From a virus, in the IMG/VR virus record IMGVR_UViG_3300005582_001979, positions 1 through 35,992 of that record: DNA of 35,992 nucleotides. One strand, 5' to 3'. Within the stretch, counting starts at the first letter, position 1, and each line of letters begins with the position of its first letter. Shown piece after piece: positions 6,275-12,902 of the stretch. The position numbers and the translations under genes were made by a program. The notes below the pieces were generated by a model. The model had not been told where the DNA came from. It searched no databases and worked only from the letters and a program-made list of their open reading frames with translations.

Positions 6275-7357
6275 ATGGCAGAAAAAATGAGCGCAAATCG
6301 GACAGTAACCCCTAGCGAAGCTAAAAAGTCACTACGCAAGTGTGTTAAAATTCAACGTCCGGTTTTCATGTGGGGCCCTCCGGGCATTGGTAAGTCCGAT
6401 ATTGTTAAACAAATCGGCGAAGAACAAGATCGTGAAGTGATCGACGTTCGTTTGAGTTTGTGGGAACCTACCGACATTAAAGGTATTCCATATTACAACG
6501 CTACAGAAAACACTATGAGCTGGGCTCCTCCTGCAGAACTGCCCACTGACCCTAACTCAACTGCTATCCTGTTCTTGGATGAGTTGAACTCTGCGGCTCC
6601 TGCTACACAGGCGGCGGCATTCCAATTGGTGCTTAATCGCCGTGTTGGTACGTACCATTTGCCAAAAGGTGTTAGCATTGTTGCCGCTGGTAACCGTGAA
6701 ACTGACAAGGGCGTAACTTATCGTATGCCTAGTCCGTTGGCTAATCGTTTTGTGCATATTGAACTTAAGACAGACTACGAAGATTGGTTGAACTGGGCTA
6801 CGTTGAACAAGGTGCATGAACAAGTTGTTGGTTATGTTGGCTTTGCCAAACAAGACTTGTACGACTTTGATCCAAAGTCTAGTTCACGTGCTTTTGCTAC
6901 ACCACGTAGCTGGTCCTTTGTTAGCGAATTACTTACAGATGACGACTTGGATGAAGGCACATTGACTGACTTGGTTGCAGGTGCAGTTGGTGAAGGGCTT
7001 GCTGTTAAGTTTATGGCACACCGCAAGGTTGCTAAACAGATGCCTAAGCCAGAAGATATCCTATCTGGTAAAGTAGAAAAGGTTTCAATTAAAGAAATCT
7101 CTGCAATGTATTCACTTACAATTAGTTTGTGTTACGAACTCCAAACTGCTGACGAGAAGAAAGTTAAGAATTGGGATGCAATGGCTGACAATTTCTTCAA
7201 GTTTATGATGGAGAACTTCCCAACTGAACTTACAGTTATGGGTGCCAAAGTAGCGTTGACTAACTATAACTTGCCGTTTGATGCAAGCAAATTAGTCCAC
7301 TTTGACAAGTTCCACGATAAGTATGGCAAGTACATTATCACAGCAATGGAAGGCTAA
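6275..7357 (+). CDS. MoxR-type AAA+ ATPase
   Basis: This 360-residue ATPase belongs to the MoxR/CobS-like AAA+ branch, whose members remodel or load metal cofactors onto partner proteins, commonly working with a VWA-domain protein. Visible motifs are Walker A GPPGIGKS at residues 34-41, Walker B ILFLDEL at 98-104 and a sensor-like IVAAGNRETD. The arginine-rich SPLANRFVHIEL matches the region near the Arg finger. The start is placed at ATG 6275 after GAGAAAG; the frame is also open from a TTG at 6260, less likely because it lies in front of that site. It has its own promoter and terminator. The next gene encodes a VWA protein, so the two probably form a chaperone-like pair. Substrate unknown. 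Confidence 0.88.
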   Translation: MAEKMSANRTVTPSEAKKSLRKCVKIQRPVFMWGPPGIGKSDIVKQIGEEQDREVIDVRLSLWEPTDIKGIPYYNATENTMSWAPPAELPTDPNSTAILFLDELNSAAPATQAAAFQLVLNRRVGTYHLPKGVSIVAAGNRETDKGVTYRMPSPLANRFVHIELKTDYEDWLNWATLNKVHEQVVGYVGFAKQDLYDFDPKSSSRAFATPRSWSFVSELLTDDDLDEGTLTDLVAGAVGEGLAVKFMAHRKVAKQMPKPEDILSGKVEKVSIKEISAMYSLTISLCYELQTADEKKVKNWDAMADNFFKFMMENFPTELTVMGAKVALTNYNLPFDASKLVHFDKFHDKYGKYIITAMEG

Positions 7358-7382
7358 AAAAGGGCTCTTCGGAGCCCTTTTT
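7357..7382 (+). terminator. Rho-independent terminator
   Basis: GGGCTC at 7362-7367 and GAGCCC at 7372-7377 form a six-pair stem closed by a TTCG tetraloop and flanked by A5 upstream and T5 downstream (7378-7382). The A and T tracts extend the stem. It sits at the MoxR stop codon and separates the ATPase transcript from the VWA gene, which has its own promoter just downstream. Confidence 0.93.
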
Positions 7383-7384
7383 AC

Positions 7385-7413
7385 TTGCTATTTTACATTT
7401 TTGAGTATATAAT
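7385..7413 (+). promoter_or_regulatory. Sigma70-type promoter upstream of the VWA gene
   Basis: TTGCTA at 7385-7390 (four of six -35 positions) and TATAAT at 7408-7413 (perfect -10) are 17 bases apart. The leader to the ATG at 7437 contains AAAGGAAC as ribosome binding site. It begins three bases beyond the terminator, so the VWA protein can be made independently of the ATPase. Confidence 0.75.
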
Positions 7414-7436
7414 AGTATATCATCGAAAGGAACATT

Positions 7437-8693
7437 ATGACATCTGTAATGAAAACTGAAAAAATTCGTAAACCAAAAAATACTAAAACGTTTACTGACC
7501 GAGAAAAGAATCTTATTCTTGACAAACTAATTACAGCCCGTGTGGGTCTGTTGTTACGTCATCCTTTCTTTGGCAATCTTGCAACCCGTTTGAAATTAGT
7601 GAATGCCGACGAGTGGTGTGCTACCCTGGCAACAGATGGTCGGAATTTTTATTACAATAACGAATTTGTAGACAAGCTCAAACCTAAAGAAGCAGAGTTT
7701 GGCTTTGCTCACGAAGTATTACACAATGTATTTGACCACATGGGTCGTCGAGATAGCCGAGATCCCCAACTGTCAAACATTGCCGCAGACTACGCTACCA
7801 ATCAAATCTTAAAAGATGAACGTATTGGTGAAGTGCCTAGTTGGATTAAAATCTTTCAAGACAACAAATATCGTGGCATGAGCTATGAGCAGATCTACGA
7901 AGAGCTATACGAGAAAGCAGAAAAAATTGATATTAGCAAGTTAGGTGAACTGTTAGACGAGCACCTCGACGATAGTGATGACGGCGATGAAGATGGAGAT
8001 CAAGATGGCAAGGGTAATGGCAAGGGCCGACCACGTTTAACTGCTGACGAGAAGAAAAAGATTCGAGACGAAATTAAAGAAGCAATGGTTGCGGCCGCAC
8101 AAGCCGCAGGTGCTGGCAGGGTACCAGCAGGTGTTGCACGTATGATTTCTGATTTTACAGAACCTAAGATGGACTGGCGTCAGATGTTGCGTATGAACAT
8201 CCAAAGTCTCATTAAAAGCAATTTTAGTTTCCAACGTCCTAATCGTAAGTCACAACATTGCGGTGCAATACTACCCGGTATGATGAACGAAGAAACTATT
8301 GACGTAAGTGTTTGTATTGACATGTCTGGTTCTATCAGTGACGAAATGGCTAAGGACTTCTTATCAGAAGTTAAAGGTATCATGGACGAGTATACTGACT
8401 TTAAATTGGACCTGTGGACATTTGATACAGAAGTTTACGGTTACAAACAATTTACCGGCGATACTGCCGACGAAATTATGGAATACGAGTGCCAAGGCGG
8501 TGGGGGTACTGACTTTGAAGTCAATTGGACTTTTATGAAGGAACAAGGCATTGAGCCAAAACGCTTTATTATGTTTACAGATGGATACCCTTGCGGAAGT
8601 TGGGGTGACGAGGACTATGCAGAAACCCTGTTTATTGTCCACGGAAATGAAACCATAATTGCGCCCTTCGGTCAGACCGCACACTATAAATAA
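7437..8693 (+). CDS. VWA-domain protein with HExxH metallopeptidase-like N terminus (DUF2201-like)
   Basis: This 418-residue protein has two parts. The N-terminal half contains FAHEVLHNVFDHMGRRD, with HEVLH at residues 92-96, a zinc-peptidase-like HExxH site, followed by an Asp-rich segment (IAADYATNQ) where the third ligand may lie. A linker at about 172-200 is acidic and glycine-rich (LDEHLDDSDDGDEDGDQDG). The C-terminal half is a von Willebrand factor A domain: the MIDAS motif DMSGS at 295-299, GGGGTDF near 355, and FTDGYP towards the end. This order is that of the VWA-like metallopeptidase (DUF2201) family that pairs with MoxR ATPases. The partner ATPase is encoded just upstream. Whether the peptidase part is active is unknown. 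Confidence 0.86.
   Translation: MTSVMKTEKIRKPKNTKTFTDREKNLILDKLITARVGLLLRHPFFGNLATRLKLVNADEWCATLATDGRNFYYNNEFVDKLKPKEAEFGFAHEVLHNVFDHMGRRDSRDPQLSNIAADYATNQILKDERIGEVPSWIKIFQDNKYRGMSYEQIYEELYEKAEKIDISKLGELLDEHLDDSDDGDEDGDQDGKGNGKGRPRLTADEKKKIRDEIKEAMVAAAQAAGAGRVPAGVARMISDFTEPKMDWRQMLRMNIQSLIKSNFSFQRPNRKSQHCGAILPGMMNEETIDVSVCIDMSGSISDEMAKDFLSEVKGIMDEYTDFKLDLWTFDTEVYGYKQFTGDTADEIMEYECQGGGGTDFEVNWTFMKEQGIEPKRFIMFTDGYPCGSWGDEDYAETLFIVHGNETIIAPFGQTAHYK
8685..8692 (+). promoter_or_regulatory. T4-late-type promoter box (TATAAATA)
   Basis: TATAAATA, the T4 late promoter consensus, overlaps the last Tyr-Lys-stop codons of the VWA gene. The next ATG (8706) is 14 bases from its end, so an mRNA would start close to or within the leader. 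It would place 8706 onward, including thyA, under late control, which is inference because AT-rich sequence gives chance matches. Confidence 0.5.
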
Positions 8694-8705
8694 AGTAGGT
8701 AGATA

Positions 8706-8987
8706 ATGTCTTTAATAAGAGGCACGGTTAATCCGTTAAATGTTTTGGAAGTAAGAAAACTTCCATACATACCTTCTCATTTTGGCAGAACGCATACCCA
8801 AAACTTAAAGGATATACATAACATCGATGATTGGATTTATACAAATCTTAACAGTCGATATTGTATTAAAAAAACTCACATGTTAGATGGTAATAATAAA
8901 ATAACAGAAATGTGTGAAATTGGTATGGAAGATCATAAAGAACTTACTATGCTAAGTTTAGGGTGCCCTTACTTACATAATACCTAA
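8706..8987 (+). CDS. Unknown protein (93 aa)
   Basis: Not recognised. The ATG follows GTAGGTAGATA, a weak ribosome binding site, and a TATAAATA box lies just before it. The product has a basic N-terminal half (LEVRKLPYIPSHFGRTHTQNLKDIHNIDDWIYTNLNSRY) with several His residues, and a C-terminal half with three Cys (RYCIKKTHML, KITEMCEIGM, LGCPYLHNT). The Cys and His spacing does not match a standard zinc finger. No membrane segment is visible. It is followed closely by another small gene with a good ribosome binding site. Confidence 0.7.
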   Translation: MSLIRGTVNPLNVLEVRKLPYIPSHFGRTHTQNLKDIHNIDDWIYTNLNSRYCIKKTHMLDGNNKITEMCEIGMEDHKELTMLSLGCPYLHNT

Positions 8988-8999
8988 CAGGAGAAAAAT

Positions 9000-9242
9000 A
9001 TGGAAAATCAAGAACAACAAGCAGTTGAACAAACACAAGAAGCACAATCTGCGCCAGCGGCTCCAGAACTAACAGTTACAGATTTGCAAAACATCAAAAC
9101 TATTATCGATGCGGCAAGTCGTCGTGGAGCATTTGGTGCAGGCGAAATGGCAGGAGTAGGCGGAGTATTTAATAAATTAGATGCATTTCTAAATGCAGTT
9201 GCTCCACAACAGCCACCTGCTGATCAACCACCAGTTGCTTAA
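9000..9242 (+). CDS. Small protein with Pro/Gln/Ala-rich ends (80 aa)
   Basis: Function not recognised. A strong ribosome binding site (AGGAGAAAAAT) precedes the ATG. The N terminus is low-complexity and Gln/Glu/Ala-rich (ENQEQQAVEQTQEAQSAPAAPE) and the C terminus Pro-rich (AVAPQQPPADQPPVA). The middle, LTVTDLQNIKTIIDAASRRGAFGAGEMAGVGGVFNKLDAFLNAV, is helix-like, with a glycine-rich turn between two helices. This flexible-core-flexible layout suggests a small binding partner or scaffold piece, an inference from composition. Confidence 0.75.
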   Translation: MENQEQQAVEQTQEAQSAPAAPELTVTDLQNIKTIIDAASRRGAFGAGEMAGVGGVFNKLDAFLNAVAPQQPPADQPPVA

Positions 9243-9254
9243 AAGGAGATTAAA

Positions 9255-9866
9255 ATGAAACACGTTGGAAAAATGAAAAACAATGCCGCAAGGATTGTTG
9301 TTGCATATAGAACTTTGCCAGGCGACCCCCACAGTTGTTTGGTTGTTGGAACATCAGGATTAGGTGATAGTTATCACGATACATTAATGTCAGTTGTTGA
9401 AAGCGACAGCGGTCAACAATCTAATGAGCTTGCTGATATTTTATCGGTCCGTAGATTCCCAGACGGTTCAAACATGTTAGGATACCTACATGCTAACGGA
9501 CATTTAATTAAGGTTAAAACTGGCCTAGTTAGTATGACCCCGGATTCAAAGACTACCCTTAGTCTTGACGAAATGAATAGACTCATTGCCGAAAGTAAGG
9601 GTGTTAGTATTGAGGACTTAGCAATCAATGATGGTAGTCAACAATCTAAAGATAAGAAGAAGAAAGAAGCCAAAAAGATTGTAACAGAAGAAGAAGCGCC
9701 AGCATCATCTAGTACATTTGAAATGACTCCTGCAGAACTTCGTAGTCGTGCAGATGCATTATTTAAACAGGCACAGGTATTGCGTAAGCAAGCTGACGAT
9801 TTGGATCCTCCAAAGAAAAAAACTACTACCGCTAGAGCCAAAGTAGAAAAAGTTATTGCTGAATAA
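9255..9866 (+). CDS. Unknown conserved-type phage protein with basic C-terminal tail (203 aa)
   Basis: The N-terminal ~115 residues form a globular region (NNAARIVVAYRTLPGDPHSCLVVGTSGLGDSYHDTLMSVVES, then LSVRRFPDGSNMLGYLHANGHLIKV). I recall similar proteins of unknown role in marine T4-like phages, from memory only. The C-terminal part is low-complexity: a lysine cluster (KDKKKKEAKK), a predicted helix with coiled-coil character (PAELRSRADALFKQAQVLRKQADDLD) and a final basic tail (PPKKKTTTARAKVEKVIAE), which may bind nucleic acid. The ATG follows AAGGAGATTAAA, a strong ribosome binding site. Its stop overlaps the thyA ATG (TAATG), so the two are co-translated. Confidence 0.75.
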   Translation: MKHVGKMKNNAARIVVAYRTLPGDPHSCLVVGTSGLGDSYHDTLMSVVESDSGQQSNELADILSVRRFPDGSNMLGYLHANGHLIKVKTGLVSMTPDSKTTLSLDEMNRLIAESKGVSIEDLAINDGSQQSKDKKKKEAKKIVTEEEAPASSSTFEMTPAELRSRADALFKQAQVLRKQADDLDPPKKKTTTARAKVEKVIAE

Positions 9867-10741
9867 TGTCAGAAAAAATATACATAGATGCATTAAAAAG
9901 TATTTTAGAAACTGGTGAACAACGCCCTGATCGAACAGGAGTTGGCACCTTTTCTAAATTCGGTATCCAATTAAAGTTTGATTTGCAGAAAGGATTTCCT
10001 GCAATTACTACTAAGAAGTTAGCATGGAAAAGTATAGTATCCGAGCTACTGTGGTTTATCGAAGGTTCAGGAGATGAGCGTCGATTGAGAGAGATTTTAC
10101 ACGGAGATCGAGACTCGACTAAACGAACTATCTGGACAGATAATGCGAATGCCGATTATTGGTTGCCTAACAAAAAGCATGTAGGCGATCTAGGGCGTGT
10201 ATATGGAGTGCAATGGCGAGCGTGGAGAGCACCGGTATTTGGTGTAAACAAAATGGGCGTAAGGCATATTGATCAATTAGCTGAATTAATCAACAGCATT
10301 AATAAAGATCCTTATGGACGCAGACATATTCTAACTGCATGGAATCCGGGAGAATTAAATCTCATGGCCCTTCCTCCGTGCCATATGATGGCACAATTCT
10401 ATGTTAGTACAGACAAAAAACTAAGTTGTCAGATGTATCAACGTTCGGCGGACATGTTTCTTGGAGTGCCTTTTAACATTGCAAGTTATGCATTGTTCAC
10501 GCATATGATTGCACAGGCATGTAAATTAAATGTAGGAGAGCTTACTATTGTTTTAGGTGATGCACATATCTATGAAAATCATATAGATCAGGTTAAAGAG
10601 CAAATTGCACGTAAACCATTTGCACCACCAAAATTACAATTGAATCCAGAAATAGTAAGCATTACAGAATTTACTATGGAAGCTATTGAGTTAGTTAACT
10701 ATCAAAGTCACGAAGCTATAACAGCACCTATGGCTGTTTAA
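9866..10741 (+). CDS. thyA: Thymidylate synthase (ThyA)
   Basis: ThyA methylates dUMP to dTMP using methylene-tetrahydrofolate, boosting thymine supply for an AT-rich phage genome. The 291-residue protein has RPDRTGVGTFSKFG (phosphate-binding Arg, residues 20-32), the catalytic Cys172 in ALPPCHMMAQFYV, RSADMFLGVPFNIASYALFTHM (Asp196, Asn204) and GDAHIYENH (His234, Tyr236). Asn204 argues for dUMP as substrate rather than dCMP, since dCMP hydroxymethylases have Asp there. It is longer than the 264-residue E. coli enzyme, partly through an extra region around residues 78-110. It starts in a TAATG overlap with the gene before it. Its stop TAA overlaps the stop codon of the opposing fibre gene. 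Confidence 0.97.
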   Translation: MSEKIYIDALKSILETGEQRPDRTGVGTFSKFGIQLKFDLQKGFPAITTKKLAWKSIVSELLWFIEGSGDERRLREILHGDRDSTKRTIWTDNANADYWLPNKKHVGDLGRVYGVQWRAWRAPVFGVNKMGVRHIDQLAELINSINKDPYGRRHILTAWNPGELNLMALPPCHMMAQFYVSTDKKLSCQMYQRSADMFLGVPFNIASYALFTHMIAQACKLNVGELTIVLGDAHIYENHIDQVKEQIARKPFAPPKLQLNPEIVSITEFTMEAIELVNYQSHEAITAPMAV

Positions 10742-11934
10742 ACTACTAAAACTTCAATAATTCCAAAGCCCTCGGATTGAGTTCCTAGGGCTTTTCCTAT
10801 TATGGCGCCGCCAAAAACACTGCTGGCGGCTATTCCATATCCGGGTGTACTACTTGTTACTATTAGATCACCCTTCTTAATATACCCCTGAACTTTACAC
10901 GGAACTCGACCTTTTAAGGCAATATAGGGGTGAGTTTTGTCAGTTCCTGCGTCGGAATTTAACTTAAATGCAGGATTTGTAGATACAATACCCGCTACCC
11001 TTGTATCAGCAAAAGTTGTTGTAACTGTGACTTCTTTATCTCCACCTAGTACCAAAACAGTTCCGGGGTTGTATTCTGCATCCGCTTCGTATCGTTCAGC
11101 TAAGTCAGCATAAGTTGCTTGCAATGTAGAACCAGCAGTAAGTGCCCAGGTACCTTCAATTGTTCCCGGTGTTGCCGGTGATCCAGAACTGATACGAGTA
11201 ATATTAGTTAGCTCAGTAATATTCCCAGTAAGCGTTCCAACTTCTGTTTTCATTAAAAAATCAGTAGATACTTTACCACCTAATCGAACCGAATCGGCAG
11301 CAGATCCCCAAAAATAAACACCAGTCGATGACGATATTCCTGTCACAGGATCGGCGCCATATAATGTAATTCCATTTTTTACATTAGAATATAACGTAAT
11401 CAAAGGATCCGTAGCATCGACTGTAAATTCATGTGACGATACTATTGCTGGTATGCTGTCACCTATTGGTAACTCGATAACATCAAAACGACCGCTAGTT
11501 GCTTGTACCCTAGTTGTACTTAACGATCCGTTAACAGACCCTACCCCGCCAGTACCTGGTCCAATTAATTCAAAGTTGCCGTTGTACTTAATGTATAATT
11601 TCTTGGACGAAGAATCATACCAAAATTCACCGTTAGTTAAATCTGTGGGTATATTAGATGACACATTAGTAGTTGCCAACGGAGTCCATCGAGTGCCCGT
11701 ATAGAATTTAATTTTTTGATTGGTTGTATCGTACCAAAACTGTCCTGCTAATGGACGAGCCGGAGCCGATGCATTAGCAAAATTCTCTAATAATTTTATT
11801 AGGTTGCCGTTTACAACCTGCCCATATCCGGCATAGTTTTTTCCAACAAGTTGTAGGTCCGTTGTTAGATTTAACGTACCGTCTTCAACAGTGGTTAGTT
11901 TTATACCGTTTGTTTTATATATCGTATAGGGCAT
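10738..11934 (-). CDS. Tail fibre protein, paralogue 1 (398 aa, self-processing-type C terminus)
   Basis: The last gene of the tail operon. Residues 1-90 are the N-terminal module shared with the next three upstream genes: LTTDLQLVGKNYAGYGQVVNGNLIKLLENFA, then PLAGQFWYDTTNQKIKFYTG, with a second GEFWYDSSSKKLYIKYNG unit. The C-terminal ~140 residues hold YADLAERYEADAEYNPGTVL, RVAGIVSTNPAF and KGDLIVTSSTPGYGIA, a segment I know from cyanophage-type tail fibres and which resembles Peptidase_G2-like chaperone domains; autoproteolysis is possible but not shown. A Shine-Dalgarno GGAG precedes the ATG by seven bases. The final codons overlap a probable + strand terminator, and the stop overlaps that of thyA. 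Confidence 0.85.
   Translation of the reverse strand: MPYTIYKTNGIKLTTVEDGTLNLTTDLQLVGKNYAGYGQVVNGNLIKLLENFANASAPARPLAGQFWYDTTNQKIKFYTGTRWTPLATTNVSSNIPTDLTNGEFWYDSSSKKLYIKYNGNFELIGPGTGGVGSVNGSLSTTRVQATSGRFDVIELPIGDSIPAIVSSHEFTVDATDPLITLYSNVKNGITLYGADPVTGISSSTGVYFWGSAADSVRLGGKVSTDFLMKTEVGTLTGNITELTNITRISSGSPATPGTIEGTWALTAGSTLQATYADLAERYEADAEYNPGTVLVLGGDKEVTVTTTFADTRVAGIVSTNPAFKLNSDAGTDKTHPYIALKGRVPCKVQGYIKKGDLIVTSSTPGYGIAASSVFGGAIIGKALGTQSEGFGIIEVLVV
10765..10795 (+). terminator. Probable terminator of the thyA transcript, inside the opposing gene
   Basis: AAAGCCCT at 10765-10772 pairs with AGGGCTTT at 10787-10794, an eight-pair stem. The loop can add a GGA/TCC inner pairing, and a short T run (10792-10795) follows. 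It is 24 bases after the thyA stop and encodes the GKALGTQSEGFG part of the fibre protein on the other strand. The T tract is short, so efficiency is uncertain. Confidence 0.55.
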
Positions 11935-11947
11935 CCATAAACTCCAA

Positions 11948-12892
11948 TTAAATTACCTTCATGATGTAAGCAAGTGCATAATACGGATTTGTAATATCTA
12001 CTGAACTATCACCCGTTGGGTTAGTTGTACCAGTATGCGTATGCACTGGGCTAGATTCAGCAGAGGTTACATTAAGTGTCCCCGATGTGCCATTACCATC
12101 TAAGTTTGTGGTAGTTTCCCATAGTTGGCCGCCTCCACTACCCCTAGAGGTAGCATCGTAATTAAAACCTGCCCGAGAATTAGCAGACCAATTGCCTCTA
12201 CCACTTGCAAAACTTAATTGATCATCACCTGGAAATACGTGTTTGTGAGGACCAATGCTAACACTTCCAAACACCTGATGAGAGTGAGGAAGTGTTACTT
12301 CATTTGTTGAAAACTGATGACTATGCGTAGGTGTTGCTGTTATTGAACTGTTACCTCCTGCATCGCCGGGAACCTTAGGAACATAACCAGGTATACTTAA
12401 TTTAGCAGGCGATGTTCCTGCCCCCATGACAAATACTCCGCATAAATCGGGAGTTTGTACGCCGTTAGATGTTTGTCCGTTGCAAAGAGCCCAACCAGTT
12501 GGGATGCTAGCAACTGAGCCGTACCATAATATAATAGATCCTGTGGGCAATATACCATGTACAAACGCGGTAGTAGCCAATGAAGTTGATTTATCGCCTA
12601 TTGCCGGTGTTGCTGGTTCCGAAAATGGTCCAATAGGTGTAAAGCCAGAAGCTGTTTTTACATTTAATTGTTGTGCATCGATGTTAAACCAAAGTTGACC
12701 TACTAATGCATTATTAGGTATATCCGTAGCCGCAAAATTCTCTAGTAATCTTACGAAGTTTTGATTTTGATTCAGCCCAAAATCCGAAGCATTTTTTCCT
12801 ATCAATGCTAGACTTGTTCTTGTAAAATCAGTAGTTCCTACAGCTAGATCTATTATTAAACTACCATCCGTTTTTCTAATCGAGTATGACAT
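11948..12892 (-). CDS. Tail fibre protein, paralogue 2, with tail-collar domain and His-x-His tip (314 aa)
   Basis: Residues 1-90 are the shared fibre module (TSLALIGKNASDFGLNQNQNFVRLLENFA, ALVGQLWFNIDAQQLNV). TPAIGDKSTSLATTAFV at about 95-111 matches the phage fibre repeat type seen in many tail fibres. A tail-collar domain follows: PTGSIILWYGSVASIPTGWALCNGQT and TPDLCGVFVMGAG (116-160). The tip has four HxH motifs, at 190-192, 203-205, 216-218 and 284-286. Such motifs coordinate iron in trimers of T4 gp37. The ending NPYYALAYIMKVI is a usual collar-protein ending. The ATG follows AAGGA. It is probably a receptor-binding fibre; the receptor is unknown. Confidence 0.88.
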   Translation of the reverse strand: MSYSIRKTDGSLIIDLAVGTTDFTRTSLALIGKNASDFGLNQNQNFVRLLENFAATDIPNNALVGQLWFNIDAQQLNVKTASGFTPIGPFSEPATPAIGDKSTSLATTAFVHGILPTGSIILWYGSVASIPTGWALCNGQTSNGVQTPDLCGVFVMGAGTSPAKLSIPGYVPKVPGDAGGNSSITATPTHSHQFSTNEVTLPHSHQVFGSVSIGPHKHVFPGDDQLSFASGRGNWSANSRAGFNYDATSRGSGGGQLWETTTNLDGNGTSGTLNVTSAESSPVHTHTGTTNPTGDSSVDITNPYYALAYIMKVI

Positions 12893-12902
12893 CTACAATT
12901 CC

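Noticed and set aside
9866-10741. dCMP hydroxymethylase instead of thymidylate synthase
   Set aside because: The substrate-selecting residue in GVPFNIASYALF is Asn, as in dUMP-specific ThyA; the hydroxymethylases carry Asp there.
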